A stretch of 64,000 nt of DNA from Clostridia bacterium (GTDB taxonomy: Bacteria > Bacillota > Clostridia > Christensenellales > Borkfalkiaceae): assembly GCA_017621155.1 (NCBI GenBank), contig JAGATP010000052.1, positions 46,061 to 110,060 on the forward strand, in the 5' to 3' direction. Each line of letters starts with the position of its first letter. The first letter of the stretch is position 1. The translations under genes and the position numbers were made by a program. The notes under the pieces are model-generated. The model made no database searches, was not told the origin of the DNA, and saw only the letters and a list, made by a program, of their open reading frames with translations. Below are positions 1-8,766 of the stretch, piece after piece.

Positions 1-939
1 CCTCCCAAGAAGGACGAGAAGAGCGGGTGCGCCGAGAATGGAAGTGAACACGCTGACGGGAAGCTCTGCCGCCGTGAGCCTCGTCAAACAGTCGGCAAAG
101 AGGAGCAAAATGCCTCCTGCCAATCCGCTCAGGAGAAAGAGCGTCCGATTATGCCTTCGAACGAGAAGCTTTGCGACGTGCGCGGCGAGCAGGGAGATGA
201 AGCTCACGAGTCCCGTGACGGAAATGACGGACGCGACGAGCAGGGTCGCAAGGAGCAGAAGCCCCCATCTCGTCCCCTTCACTCTTGCGCCGAGGAGGGT
301 CGCCTCGGTGTCGTCTAAGGTGAGCACGAGCACATGCCGATAGAGGGCGAACAAGAGCGCGCTGACGAGCAAAACGACGGGCAAAAGGGAAGGAAGGGTC
401 GTCAGGGTCACGTCATTGAGGCTTCCCATCAGCCAATACTCGATGGAGGCAAGCTCCCGTTCGGGGTCGGCTTCGAGCTTTAAGGCGGTGAGTGCGGTCT
501 GCGCGAGGGCGTGCACGGCGATGCCCGCAAGGACGATGGTCGCTTTTCCTCTGTTCTTTTGCAGACTGCTCAAAAAGAGGGTCAGAAAGAGGACGAGCAC
601 CGCCCCCAAAAAGGCGGAGCAGGTGATAAGAAGGGCGGACGAGCCGAGAAAGAGAATGGCAAACGCCGCACCCACGCTCGCCCCCGAAGAGACGCCGACC
701 ACGTCGGGAGAGGCGAGGTCGTTGTGGAAAATCGTCTGAAAGACGTACCCCGCAAGCCCGAGCGCGAATCCGCCGAAGAGGGCGACGAGCGTTCGGGGCA
801 GGCGAAGCCGCAAAAAGACGCTCTGCTGAACGGGATCGCTGAAAATCCCCTCCAAGGTCAGGGGGTATTTGCCGACGAAGAGGGAAATCGTCACCGCCAA
901 CAGGCAAAGGGCGGCAATGAGAAACGAGCGCGCCTTCAT
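1..939 (-). CDS. FecCD-family metal-chelate ABC permease (3' end outside window)
   Basis: I translated 313 codons open from the ATG at 939 to the window edge. The protein is very hydrophobic and has FecCD-family features: an N-terminal helix, an LRLPR motif followed by a Gly-rich helix, and the stretch SPDVVGVSSGASVGAAFA that is typical of BtuC/FecCD permeases. It would form the membrane channel of an importer for an iron-siderophore, heme, cobalamin or similar chelate. Its start overlaps the stop of the upstream substrate-binding lipoprotein by 4 nt (ATGA), so the two are translationally coupled. The ATPase is presumably beyond the left edge. The family is confident, the substrate is unknown. 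Only about the last 20 residues should be missing. Confidence 0.9.
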   Translation of the reverse strand, partial: MKARSFLIAALCLLAVTISLFVGKYPLTLEGIFSDPVQQSVFLRLRLPRTLVALFGGFALGLAGYVFQTIFHNDLASPDVVGVSSGASVGAAFAILFLGSSALLITCSAFLGAVLVLFLTLFLSSLQKNRGKATIVLAGIAVHALAQTALTALKLEADPERELASIEYWLMGSLNDVTLTTLPSLLPVVLLVSALLFALYRHVLVLTLDDTEATLLGARVKGTRWGLLLLATLLVASVISVTGLVSFISLLAAHVAKLLVRRHNRTLFLLSGLAGGILLLFADCLTRLTAAELPVSVFTSILGAPALLVLLGR

Positions 940-1898
940 ATGCCGTAAAAGAGGCGGTAAAATTCTTCCGCCGTCTGCTCGAACGCGCTCACGGGATACT
1001 CCGCATGGCAGACGGAAGCGAGCCAAAGCGAGCCTAAAAACGCCGCGGGGACGGGAGAGTCCCAAGCTTCGTACAGCGAGGGCATTTTCCGCACGTTGCC
1101 CGTTTGGACGGCGGAGAGTGCGGCGAGGTTTTTGTCGCTCAACACTTCCTCGACGGAAAGGGGACACGCCGATGAGAGAATGAGATAGTCCGGTTGATAA
1201 GAAAGGAGGGTTTCGTAAGAGATGTTCGCCCAGGAAGAATCCGAAATGGAAGAAGCGACGTTCACTGTGCGGGCGTTCTGAATGAGGGTGCTTTGGTACA
1301 TCTTGCTTCCTGCCGTGCGTAAGAGATCAGAGCCCGCAAGGTAGACGGAAGGGGTGGATTCTAAAGTCTGCACCTTCGAGATGGCTTCGTCCACGTAATT
1401 TGTCAGCTCTTTCGCTTTTTCCTGCGTTCCCGTCGCCTCGGCGAGCAAAGAGAGCGCCTCCTGCATGAGGGGATCGCTTTCGGGATTGACGACGAGGACG
1501 GGCGCACCCGTCACGGCGGAGATTTCGTCGGCGCTCTGTTTCAGCGAATAGGGCAGAATGATGAGGTCGGGCTGAAGCAGAGCGGCTTTTTCCGTCTCGA
1601 ACGCCTTTTTTGTGCCATAACCCCCGATGGAAAGGTCAAGCCCCACCGCGGGATAGAGCGCTCTCGTCTCCGCCTTGCTCTCGATGCCGACGAGATGATT
1701 CTTCTCCCCGAGGGCGAGGAGCATACTCGTCGAAATGTAGTACCCGCTGACGATGGCTTCGGGGTCTTTCTCGATTGTCACCGTTCGCCCCGCCTGATCG
1801 GTCAAAGTGAGCGTGCCCTTCGGCGCATCGCACCCGAAGAGGGGAAGGGTCAAGGTTAAGGCGAGAAGGAAGCTCGCCGTTCGCTTCAAGTGTTTCAT
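936..1898 (-). CDS. Metal-chelate ABC transporter substrate-binding lipoprotein (FecB/BtuF-like)
   Basis: This 320-residue protein has a lipoprotein signal with lipobox LFGC, so it should be anchored to the outer face of the membrane. After the Cys it reads TLTDQAGRTVTIEKDPEAIVSG, the usual opening of the PF01497 periplasmic-binding family. Later segments (LQPDLIILP, a long linker helix with CLAEATGTQ-like spacing) fit that fold. I chose the ATG at 1898 because GGAGAA lies just upstream; a longer reading to 1943 has no ribosome site and would bury the signal peptide. It is first in an operon with the FecCD permease. Substrate is not deducible. Being divergent from a molybdenum hydroxylase makes an oxyanion or metal chelate possible, but that is only inference. 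Confidence 0.88.
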   Translation of the reverse strand: MKHLKRTASFLLALTLTLPLFGCDAPKGTLTLTDQAGRTVTIEKDPEAIVSGYYISTSMLLALGEKNHLVGIESKAETRALYPAVGLDLSIGGYGTKKAFETEKAALLQPDLIILPYSLKQSADEISAVTGAPVLVVNPESDPLMQEALSLLAEATGTQEKAKELTNYVDEAISKVQTLESTPSVYLAGSDLLRTAGSKMYQSTLIQNARTVNVASSISDSSWANISYETLLSYQPDYLILSSACPLSVEEVLSDKNLAALSAVQTGNVRKMPSLYEAWDSPVPAAFLGSLWLASVCHAEYPVSAFEQTAEEFYRLFYGI

Positions 1899-1933
1899 GG
1901 CATTCTCCGTTATTCTTTTTGTCGTATAACGAT

Positions 1934-1962
1934 ATTGTAGCACAAACGGGCGGGAAGTTCAA
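1934..1962 (-). promoter_or_regulatory. Promoter of the SBP/FecCD operon
   Basis: On the minus strand TTGAAC (1962-1957) is followed by a 17-nt spacer and TACAAT (1939-1934), about 36 nt upstream of the lipoprotein start. It is back to back with the promoter of the molybdenum hydroxylase operon. I see no clear Fur-type palindrome over it. Confidence 0.65.
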
Positions 1963-1980
1963 GCGAAACGGGAAGAACGA

Positions 1981-2009
1981 TTGCTTTTTTTGCCGAAATC
2001 GGGTATAAT
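1981..2009 (+). promoter_or_regulatory. Promoter of the molybdenum hydroxylase operon
   Basis: TTGCTT (1981-1986), 17-nt spacer, TATAAT (2004-2009), 30 nt upstream of the first ATG. The consensus -10 and exact spacing make this a likely sigma-A promoter. Confidence 0.7.
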
Positions 2010-2039
2010 AGGGCTGAAATCAGAGAAGGGGGCAAGAAT

Positions 2040-2798
2040 ATGTTGCAAATCAAGCGCTACGTAAGGGCGACTTCCCTTGCGGAGGCTTACGAGCTCAATC
2101 GGAAAAAGTCGAACTGCATTCTCGGCGGAGGGGTGTGGCTGAGGCTCTCAAATCGCCGCATCGATACCGCGATCGACCTTTCCGATCTGGGGCTTGACCA
2201 AATCGAAGAGAGCGAAGGGGAATTTTCCATCGGCTGTATGGCGACGATTCGGCAGATCGAGCGGCACGAAGGCCTGAATGCCTACACAAGCGGCGCGGTG
2301 CGGGACGCGGTGCAGGACATCGTGGGCGTGCAGCTTCGGAACATGGCGACGGTCGGGGGAAGTTTGTTCGGAAGATTCGGCTTTTCCGACCTTCTGACCG
2401 TCTTTTGCGCGCTCGATTCCTACGTTGAGTTGTATCAAGGCGGAATCATCTCCCTGCGAGAGTTTGCAAATAAACCTTACGATCGGGACATTTTGGTGCG
2501 CCTCATCGTCAAAAAGACGCCGCTTGCCTGCGCCTTTGCCTGCGTGCGGAACACCAGGACGGACTTTTCCGTCCTCAACTGCGCCGTCTCCGTACAGGGA
2601 AACAGGGCACTCGCCGTCGTGGGGGCAAGGCCGATGAAGGCGGCTTGTTATGAAGGGGAACTCGACGAAAGCTTCCCCGAGCGGGTGGCTTCTTCCCTTT
2701 CCTTTGGCTCGAATCTGCGGGGAAGCGAGGCTTACCGCAGAAAACTCTGCGCCGTCCTCGTGCGGCGCGCACTCGAAAAAGCGGGAGGGAAGAGATGA
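2040..2798 (+). CDS. FAD-binding subunit of a xanthine dehydrogenase-family molybdenum hydroxylase
   Basis: This 252-residue protein corresponds to the CoxM/XdhB type FAD subunit. The N-terminal part has the KSNCILGGGVWL segment and, further on, QLRNMATVGGSLFGR, which matches the family signature for FAD pyrophosphate binding (LRN.AT.GG). It would pass electrons from the Fe-S subunit to NAD or another acceptor. It is somewhat shorter than most members (about 280), with a compact C-terminal domain. Ribosome site AGAAGGGGG lies 7 nt before the ATG. It opens a three-gene operon and its stop overlaps the next start by 4 nt. The complex is cytoplasmic. The actual substrate (a purine, nicotinate or other heterocycle) cannot be told from this subunit. 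Confidence 0.9.
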   Translation: MLQIKRYVRATSLAEAYELNRKKSNCILGGGVWLRLSNRRIDTAIDLSDLGLDQIEESEGEFSIGCMATIRQIERHEGLNAYTSGAVRDAVQDIVGVQLRNMATVGGSLFGRFGFSDLLTVFCALDSYVELYQGGIISLREFANKPYDRDILVRLIVKKTPLACAFACVRNTRTDFSVLNCAVSVQGNRALAVVGARPMKAACYEGELDESFPERVASSLSFGSNLRGSEAYRRKLCAVLVRRALEKAGGKR

Positions 2799-3265
2799 CA
2801 GTCACGATTTTTCTCAACGGCAACAAAATTACAGAGGACGTTTCTCCCGATGAAACCCTTCTCTCCTTCGTGCGGTCGCACGGCTGTAAGAGCGTCAAGT
2901 GCGGGTGCGAGACGACGAACTGCGGGCTCTGCACCGTCTTTTTGGAGGATACGCCCGTTCTTTCGTGCGCCCTCCTCGCAGTGCGCGCCGATCAAAAAAA
3001 AGTTACGACTTTGGAGGGACTTCCCAAGGAAGCGGAGGAGTTCGGCAGCTTCCTCGCCGATCAGGGCGCGGAGCAGTGCGGGTTTTGCAACCCCGGCTTG
3101 ATTATGAATGCGATCGCCCTCTTCCGCGAAAATCCCCACCCCTCCGACGAGGAAATCAAACGCTATCTCGCTGGCAATCTCTGTCGCTGTTCGGGGTACG
3201 AAGGGCAGATGCGCGCCATCAAAGAATTTGTTCGCTGGAGGGATTCAAATGAACAGCGTCAGTAA
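2795..3265 (+). CDS. 2Fe-2S subunit of the molybdenum hydroxylase
   Basis: A 156-residue protein with both [2Fe-2S] motifs of the CoxS/XdhC family. The N-terminal plant-ferredoxin-type cluster shows CGCETTNCGLC with a distal Cys in PVLSC. The C-terminal helical domain shows QCGFCNPG and later NLCRCSGYEG, the two Cys pairs of the second cluster. It shuttles electrons between the molybdenum and FAD subunits. Start overlaps the FAD subunit stop (ATGA). Length is normal for the family. The first motif departs a little from the common CG.GGCG.C form (KCGCETTNCG), but all the cysteines needed are there. Confidence 0.93.
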   Translation: MTVTIFLNGNKITEDVSPDETLLSFVRSHGCKSVKCGCETTNCGLCTVFLEDTPVLSCALLAVRADQKKVTTLEGLPKEAEEFGSFLADQGAEQCGFCNPGLIMNAIALFRENPHPSDEEIKRYLAGNLCRCSGYEGQMRAIKEFVRWRDSNEQRQ

Positions 3266-5528
3266 ACCCATTCGCAAAAAGGACGCCATGCAGCTCGTCA
3301 CGGGCAAGCCCGTCTACACCGACGATCTTGCGCCCGAGAACTGCCTCATCGTCAAGCTCCTGCGCTCTCCCCACGCCAACGCGATGATAGAGCATATCGA
3401 CGTCTCCAAAGCCCTGCTCGTCCCCGGCGTCGAGGCGATCTATACCTACCTCGATATTCCTAAGGGGAGCAGGCGATTCACCTGCGCGGGGCAGACCTAT
3501 CCCGAGCCGAGCCCGTACGATCGGCTTCTGCTCGACAAACACGTCCGTTTTGTGGGAGACCCCGTCGCCATTTTAGCGGGAACGGACGAAAAAGCCCTGC
3601 AAAGGGCGATGAAGCTCATCAAGGTCGAATACAAGGTCTTGCCCGCCGTGCTCGATTTTCGGACGGCGAAGGATAACCCCGTATTGGTACACCCCGAGGC
3701 GGATTGGGAATCCCTCTGCCCCGTGGGTGCGGACAATCGGCGCAATCTCTGCGCGCACGACGAATGCGGAAGCGGGGATATCGAGGGGGTGCTCGCCTCT
3801 TCGGATATCGTCATCGACAGGGTGTACCACACCAAGGCGTGCCAGCAGACCATGATGGAGCCGTTTGCCACCTTTTGCACCATCGACGCCTACGGAAGGC
3901 TCAACGTCGTCTCGTCCACGCAGATCGTCTTTCATTGCAGGCGCATCATCGCGAACGCCCTGGGCATTCCCAAGACGATGATTCGCGTTTCCAAGCCGAG
4001 AATCGGCGGGGGCTTCGGCGCAAAGCAGACCTCCGTGTCCGAAATTTATCCCGCCTTCGTCACGTGGAAGACGAAAAAGCCCTCGAAAATCGTCTTCACG
4101 CGGGAGGAGACGCAGACCGCCTCCTCTCCCCGCCATGAGATGGAGCTTCACGTCCGCCTCGGCGCGACGAAGGAGGGAATCGTCCGCGCCATCGATCTTT
4201 ACACGCTCTCCAACACGGGCGCATATGGGGAGCACGGCCCGACGACGGTGGGACTTTCGGGGCATAAATCCATTCCGCTGTACGGAAAGGCGGAGGCGTT
4301 CCGCTTCGTGACGGACGTCGTGTACACCAACGTCATGTCCGCGGGGGCGTATCGCGGCTACGGCGCGACGCAGGGGCTGTTCGCGGTGGAATCCGCCGTC
4401 AACGAATTGGCGGAAAAGCTCGGCATCGATCCCTTCGTCCTGCGGGAGAAGAATATCGTGAAGGAGGGGGACGTCATGCCCGCCTATTATGGCGAAACGC
4501 TGACGAGCTGTGCCCTCGATCGGTGCTTGCAAAAGGTTAAGGAGATGATCGGCTGGGAGCAAAAAGGGCAAGTCAGGTCGGTCGGAGAAAATCGGGTGCG
4601 CTGTCTCGGCATGGGCATGGCGATGCAGGGCTCGGGCATCAGCGGCGTGGACGTGGGCGGAGCGACCCTTCGCCTCGGCGAAGAGGGGATCTACCTTTTG
4701 AGCATAGCCGCCGCCGATATGGGTACGGGGTGCGACACCACCCTTGCTCAGATTGCAGCGGAAGTGCTCGACTGCTCGCCCGACCGCATTTCCGTGTTCG
4801 GTGCGGATACGGACGCTTCTCCCTACGATTCTGGGTCTTACGCATCGAGCACCGCCTTCGTGACGGGAAAGGCGACGGAAAAGTGCGCCTTGAAGCTCCG
4901 CGAAAAGATTGAGACGCTCGGCGCGTCCCTTTTGGGCGCAGAGAGAAAGGACGTCACCTTCGACGGGGAAAAGGTCTCCTATCAAGATAACTTTGTGACC
5001 CTTTCTGAGATTGCCGCCGCCTCGATGGCAGGGCGCGGCACGCTCGAAGTGACGGAGTGCCACACTTCTCCCAATTCTCCCCCGCCCTTTATGGTGGGCG
5101 CGTGCGAGCTGGAAGTCGATCTCGAAACGGGAGAGGTGGAAGTCGTCGAGTTCGACGCCGCCGTCGACTGTGGCACCCCCCTCAACCCCAACCTCGTCCG
5201 CGTGCAGGCGGAGGGCGGCATTTTGCAGGGAATCGGCATGGCGCTTTACGAGAACATCGAATATTCGGAAGAGGGCGTCGCAAGGCACAACTCCCTCATG
5301 CAGTATAAAATTCCCACCCGCATGGACGTCGGGCGCATTCGCGTGGCAATCGAGAGCAGCTACGAGCCGCAAGGCCCGTTCGGCGCGAAGTCCGTCGGCG
5401 AAGTCGTCATCAACACCCCCCTTCCCGCGATTGCGGACGCCCTCTCCAAGGCGGTCGGCGTTCGCTTTACGGAGCTTCCCATCCTTCCCGAACAGATTGC
5501 CCTGAAAAAACGCTTTTTCCGAGAATAA
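3249..5528 (+). CDS. Molybdopterin-binding catalytic subunit of a xanthine dehydrogenase-family enzyme
   Basis: 759 residues from the ATG at 3249; the open frame extends upstream but only inside the Fe-S gene. Family landmarks in order are: GGGFGAKQ (molybdopterin contact), GAYRGYGATQG, a QGSGISG segment contacting the cofactor, and near the C-terminus GPFGAKSVGE, whose Glu is the catalytic base of this family. All key positions are present, so the enzyme should be active. It hydroxylates a heterocycle or aldehyde using water. It overlaps the end of the Fe-S subunit gene by 17 nt. No selenium-labile hydroxylase accessory genes lie next to it. Substrate is unassigned; xanthine or another purine is the default guess. 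Confidence 0.93.
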   Translation: MNSVSKPIRKKDAMQLVTGKPVYTDDLAPENCLIVKLLRSPHANAMIEHIDVSKALLVPGVEAIYTYLDIPKGSRRFTCAGQTYPEPSPYDRLLLDKHVRFVGDPVAILAGTDEKALQRAMKLIKVEYKVLPAVLDFRTAKDNPVLVHPEADWESLCPVGADNRRNLCAHDECGSGDIEGVLASSDIVIDRVYHTKACQQTMMEPFATFCTIDAYGRLNVVSSTQIVFHCRRIIANALGIPKTMIRVSKPRIGGGFGAKQTSVSEIYPAFVTWKTKKPSKIVFTREETQTASSPRHEMELHVRLGATKEGIVRAIDLYTLSNTGAYGEHGPTTVGLSGHKSIPLYGKAEAFRFVTDVVYTNVMSAGAYRGYGATQGLFAVESAVNELAEKLGIDPFVLREKNIVKEGDVMPAYYGETLTSCALDRCLQKVKEMIGWEQKGQVRSVGENRVRCLGMGMAMQGSGISGVDVGGATLRLGEEGIYLLSIAAADMGTGCDTTLAQIAAEVLDCSPDRISVFGADTDASPYDSGSYASSTAFVTGKATEKCALKLREKIETLGASLLGAERKDVTFDGEKVSYQDNFVTLSEIAAASMAGRGTLEVTECHTSPNSPPPFMVGACELEVDLETGEVEVVEFDAAVDCGTPLNPNLVRVQAEGGILQGIGMALYENIEYSEEGVARHNSLMQYKIPTRMDVGRIRVAIESSYEPQGPFGAKSVGEVVINTPLPAIADALSKAVGVRFTELPILPEQIALKKRFFRE

Positions 5529-5535
5529 GAAAGAG

Positions 5536-5566
5536 ACCGCGTCGGCATTTGACCGACGCGGTTTTT
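5536..5566 (+). terminator. Rho-independent terminator after the hydroxylase operon
   Basis: A perfect 10-bp stem (5536-5545 with 5553-5562), 7-nt loop, followed by a T run. It separates this operon from the convergent gene that ends at 5572 and may serve both directions. Confidence 0.85.
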
Positions 5567-5571
5567 GAACA

Positions 5572-6543
5572 TTACACTTCGACGTGGAAGCCCTCGTGCG
5601 TACAGCTCGAGAAGAGGCAGTCCTCTTCAGAGCGGTAAAGGGCGAAGTCCTCCAAAAGCCCCTCCTCGCAGAGTGCATAGTCGTTTTTAAATTGCAAGAG
5701 CCAAGCCTTCGTCCTCTCGTCCAGGCGGAAGAAGTAGGTCGTCGCGGGACTTCCCGAAAGGGTGCAGTGCCAAACGAATCCCGCCTTTGCAAAGAGGAGA
5801 GACTCCTTCAGATGAGCGTAGCGTTCCTCTTCGAAGATAGTGCTTTCCTCATAAGAAGGGGAGGATTTGAGCCGCGTTAAGCGCCTTCTCGCCTCTTCGA
5901 CAAATTCCGCGTCGTGATAGAAGTGCCAAAGCCCGTCGGGAGAAGTAAAGTCTGTCTTTCCGAGGGCAAACTTGTCGCAGAGAAAGGGCGTTTTCTTGAG
6001 CTTTCGATAGGCGGCGAGTACCTCCTCCTCGATATGGGAAAAGAGAGCATCGAAATCGCCGAGCCTCTTTTTGTCCTTTTTGGAAAATCCTTCGTAGATT
6101 TTCCGAAGATGGGAGAGAAGGGCGTCTCTCAGCGATTTTTGCGCCCCTTCCTTTGCTTCCTTCGTGCAGGGGACGTCCGCTTTCACCCAAGCGGGCGCAG
6201 TCAGGGAAAAGAGGGTCGCTTCTTCGTAGCGTTTGAGAAGGTCGGGCATGGAGATATGGAAAAAGGCGCGTTCTTCGCAAAATTCCTCGAAGCTCTGCTC
6301 TTTCCCGTCGAGGGAGAGAAGGGTAAAGGGCGCAAAGGGCGCAAGATAGGCAAGGAGCGCCTCCGCCGTGTCGAATTTTTTCCTTCTTCTGCCGAACGAA
6401 AGGCGATAAACGTGGGTCGGCTCTTCTTCCGAGGAGAAGACGTAGTCGGTTTGCATTTGAAAAGTAACGTCTCCCGCTTGCAGGGAGCATTCGGACAATC
6501 CGTCCGAAAGACAGGATTTGAGTTCATCGAGGGTCAGATTCAT
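5572..6543 (-). CDS. Unrecognised soluble protein
   Basis: 323 residues from the ATG at 6543, which has an excellent AAAGGAGG six nt upstream (the open frame runs 11 codons further without a site). I do not recognise a family. The sequence is rich in Glu, Lys, Phe and Leu, has no signal peptide or membrane segment, and looks like an intracellular, mostly helical protein. The middle contains a charged helical stretch (KKDKKRLGDFDALFSHIEEEV). It is a single-gene unit with its own strong promoter and converges on the hydroxylase operon. No function can be assigned from sequence or context. Confidence 0.75.
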   Translation of the reverse strand: MNLTLDELKSCLSDGLSECSLQAGDVTFQMQTDYVFSSEEEPTHVYRLSFGRRRKKFDTAEALLAYLAPFAPFTLLSLDGKEQSFEEFCEERAFFHISMPDLLKRYEEATLFSLTAPAWVKADVPCTKEAKEGAQKSLRDALLSHLRKIYEGFSKKDKKRLGDFDALFSHIEEEVLAAYRKLKKTPFLCDKFALGKTDFTSPDGLWHFYHDAEFVEEARRRLTRLKSSPSYEESTIFEEERYAHLKESLLFAKAGFVWHCTLSGSPATTYFFRLDERTKAWLLQFKNDYALCEEGLLEDFALYRSEEDCLFSSCTHEGFHVEV

Positions 6544-6566
6544 TTGTTTCCTCCTTTGATGAGAAT

Positions 6567-6595
6567 AGGATAGCACAGAAAGGGGAAAATGTCAA
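6567..6595 (-). promoter_or_regulatory. Consensus promoter of the unknown gene
   Basis: Minus strand: TTGACA (6595-6590), 17-nt spacer, TATCCT (6572-6567), 23 nt upstream of the start codon. It lies back to back with the regulated promoter of system A. Confidence 0.8.
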
Positions 6596-6628
6596 GGGGT
6601 GATTTTGTTTCGGAGTGCTTTAATTTGT

Positions 6629-6687
6629 GCTGAAAAAAGGGCTGCTTATTCTGAAAACTCCCCTTTTTCCGCATGATCTGTTATCAT
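6629..6687 (+). promoter_or_regulatory. Putative LytTR operator and promoter of the system A regulator operon
   Basis: CTGAAAA occurs at 6630 and again at 6651, exactly 21 nt apart, in contexts TGTGCTGAAAA and TTATTCTGAAAA. A -10-like TATCAT lies at 6682-6687 and there is no recognisable -35. The distance from the second repeat to the -10 (31 nt) is identical to that in front of the system A GH3 gene. LytTR regulators bind direct repeats about two helical turns apart next to a poor -35, so this is likely an autoregulatory site (inference). Confidence 0.55.
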
Positions 6688-6731
6688 AATGATAAAATAG
6701 ATGTTGGGCATGTTGCGAAAGAAGAGGGAGT

Positions 6732-7436
6732 ATGATCAATCTAGCGATTGTGGACGACGAAAAGGGCGTTCACGCGACCATCAAACATTATCTGGAAGCC
6801 ATCTTTTCCCGAGAGGGGAAGGAATATTTTGTTGCCGATTACTATAACGGGGAAAGTCTCCTCGTGGGGTATACGGCGCAGTACGACATTGTACTTTTGG
6901 ACATCGATATGCCGGGCATGGGCGGGCTGGAAACGGCGAGGCAGCTTCGAAAAATCGACAAAACCGTCATCATCATGTTCGTCACGAACCTTGCCCAGTA
7001 CGCCCTCGAGGGGTACACGGTCGACGCGCTCGACTTTATCGTCAAGCCCCTCGATTACTATTCCTTTGCCATGAAGATGCAGCGGGCGATTTTAAGGGCG
7101 AGGCATTCGGAGGGGAAGTTCCTCATCAAGATCGACCGCGATTACATCAGTCTGAATTTGTCCGAGATCCGCTTCATCGAGGTGAAAGGGCATTACGTCG
7201 TCTATCACACCACGAAAGAGGACTACGAGGAGTACAACACGATGAAAAACGTCGAAAAACAGCTGAATCCCCGCTCCTTCGTTCGGTGCAATCGATGTTA
7301 CATCGTCAATCTTTGGTACGTGACTGCCGTTCACGGGGATATGCTTTCCGTCGGGAAAGACGAGCTTCTCATCAGCCACCCGCAGCGAAAGTCCTTTTTA
7401 AAGGCGTTTGCGGATTTTATCGGAGGTGTCAGATAA
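6732..7436 (+). CDS. LytTR-family response regulator, system A (AgrA-like)
   Basis: 234 residues. An N-terminal receiver domain has the acidic pair DD at 8-9 and phospho-acceptor Asp57 in VLLDIDMPGM, with FVTN and the KPLDYY lysine in place. A C-terminal LytTR DNA-binding domain follows (about residues 130-230), with IRFIEVKGHYVVYHT and the RCNRCYIVNL signature. It should be phosphorylated by the kinase encoded 2 nt downstream. Target sites are proposed at 6629-6657 (own promoter) and 8767-8797 (GH3 operon). Start is supported by GAGGGAG seven nt upstream. No AgrB or AgrD homologue is nearby, so it is not a classical peptide quorum system. Confidence 0.92.
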   Translation: MINLAIVDDEKGVHATIKHYLEAIFSREGKEYFVADYYNGESLLVGYTAQYDIVLLDIDMPGMGGLETARQLRKIDKTVIIMFVTNLAQYALEGYTVDALDFIVKPLDYYSFAMKMQRAILRARHSEGKFLIKIDRDYISLNLSEIRFIEVKGHYVVYHTTKEDYEEYNTMKNVEKQLNPRSFVRCNRCYIVNLWYVTAVHGDMLSVGKDELLISHPQRKSFLKAFADFIGGVR

Positions 7437-7437
7437 C

Positions 7438-8733
7438 ATGTTTACCTTTTCGTTTCACAGCGGTAAAATTTACTTTGTCATAGAGATGCTCCTTGCGGAG
7501 ATGATCTTTCTCTATCCCGTGCAGAAGCGGAAGTATTTCCCCCTGCGCCTCCTCCTGCTGACGGCGGGTATCGTCCTCGTCGCGGCGTTTTTTCCGAGGA
7601 TGAACGGCGTGACAGGGATCTGGCAGGCGGTGTATCAGTCCGCCATTCACCTCATACTGTTCGCCCTGACGATCGGGGGCATGGCGCTCTGCTTCAGGAT
7701 GAAGCCTATTCCCCTCGTCTCTATGTGCTCGACGGGCTACGCGGTACAGCACCTTTCGTATAAGGCGGGAACTTTGCTCGCGCAGACTTCCTTTCCCGCC
7801 CTCTTTCCCGCCGAGGTTCTCTCCCGTTCGCGGACGTGCGAGCTTGTCATGATCCTCGTCTGCTACCTTGTCATCTTCTTTACCTTCGGCAGGTATTCCG
7901 CAAAGTACGAGTGCTATAAAAATTCGGATAAGAACCTTCTCAGTCTGACCTTTATCATTCTCTTCGTTTGTACGGTGATTACCCGCTTTTTGTCCTCTTC
8001 GGGCAGTTCCGTCTCCGACAGCATTTACGCCATCACCTGCTGCCTTCTCGTTTTATACCTTCAGATTCTCATGCACAAGATGGAATTTCTGTTCCGCGAA
8101 AAGCAGGTCATTCAACAGCTCCGCCAATCGGAGAAAAAGCAATACGCCATCAGTCGCAAGACGATGGATATGATCAATACCAAGTACCACGACTTAAAAC
8201 ACATTCTGGCGGTAGGGGGCGTGACGCCCGAGATGAAGTCCCAGATCGAAAAGGACGTCAACGGGTATCAGATGTTCCTGCACACGGGCAACGAGGTCTT
8301 AGACACCATCCTCGCCGAAAAGCTCCTTTTGTGCCACGATCAGGGCATTCGCATGACCTTTATGGGAAACGGGAAGGATCTCTCCTTTCTGAAGACGATG
8401 GATCTTTACTCTCTCTTCGGCAATGCGACGGAAAACGCGATCGAAGCGGCGTCGAAGCTTGAAGAGGAGGAGAAAAAGACCATCGGTATTTCCGTCGAAA
8501 AGAGGGGCGGGATGTGCGTCGTCTCCTTCGTCAATTACTTTAAGGGCGATCTCCGCACGGAGGAGGACGATCTCCTCACCATCAAAGAGTACGAAAACGG
8601 GTATCACGGCTACGGCATGAAGAGCATGAAGCTCATCGCCGAAAAGTACAAAGGGGACTTAAGCTACACGGCGAAAAACGAACTGTTTACCTTGAACATC
8701 TACCTCATGGAAGCTGTTCAAACGGAGGGCTAA
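7438..8733 (+). CDS. GHKL sensor histidine kinase, system A (AgrC-like)
   Basis: 431 residues. The first 215 or so hold about six hydrophobic segments forming a polytopic membrane sensor with no large extracellular domain. His251 in KYHDLKHIL is the predicted phosphorylation site of the HPK10/AgrC class. The ATP-binding domain follows, with an N-box FGNATENAIEA and a G-box HGYGMKSM. I chose ATG 7438 because GGAGGTG lies 9 nt upstream and it directly follows the regulator stop. A short coiled segment (about 215-245) links membrane and kinase parts. It likely reports a membrane-proximal signal to the upstream regulator; the signal is unknown. A hydrophobic signal or the state of the GH3 protein are possibilities. 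Confidence 0.9.
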   Translation: MFTFSFHSGKIYFVIEMLLAEMIFLYPVQKRKYFPLRLLLLTAGIVLVAAFFPRMNGVTGIWQAVYQSAIHLILFALTIGGMALCFRMKPIPLVSMCSTGYAVQHLSYKAGTLLAQTSFPALFPAEVLSRSRTCELVMILVCYLVIFFTFGRYSAKYECYKNSDKNLLSLTFIILFVCTVITRFLSSSGSSVSDSIYAITCCLLVLYLQILMHKMEFLFREKQVIQQLRQSEKKQYAISRKTMDMINTKYHDLKHILAVGGVTPEMKSQIEKDVNGYQMFLHTGNEVLDTILAEKLLLCHDQGIRMTFMGNGKDLSFLKTMDLYSLFGNATENAIEAASKLEEEEKKTIGISVEKRGGMCVVSFVNYFKGDLRTEEDDLLTIKEYENGYHGYGMKSMKLIAEKYKGDLSYTAKNELFTLNIYLMEAVQTEG

Positions 8734-8766
8734 ATCGTCCGCATGAACAAGCTCTCAAACAAAGAA

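Noticed and set aside
3573..5792. 739-residue open frame on the minus strand opposite the molybdenum subunit gene
   Set aside because: It is the mirror of a well-supported gene with family motifs on the plus strand; the reverse product is Arg/His-rich with no recognisable domain.
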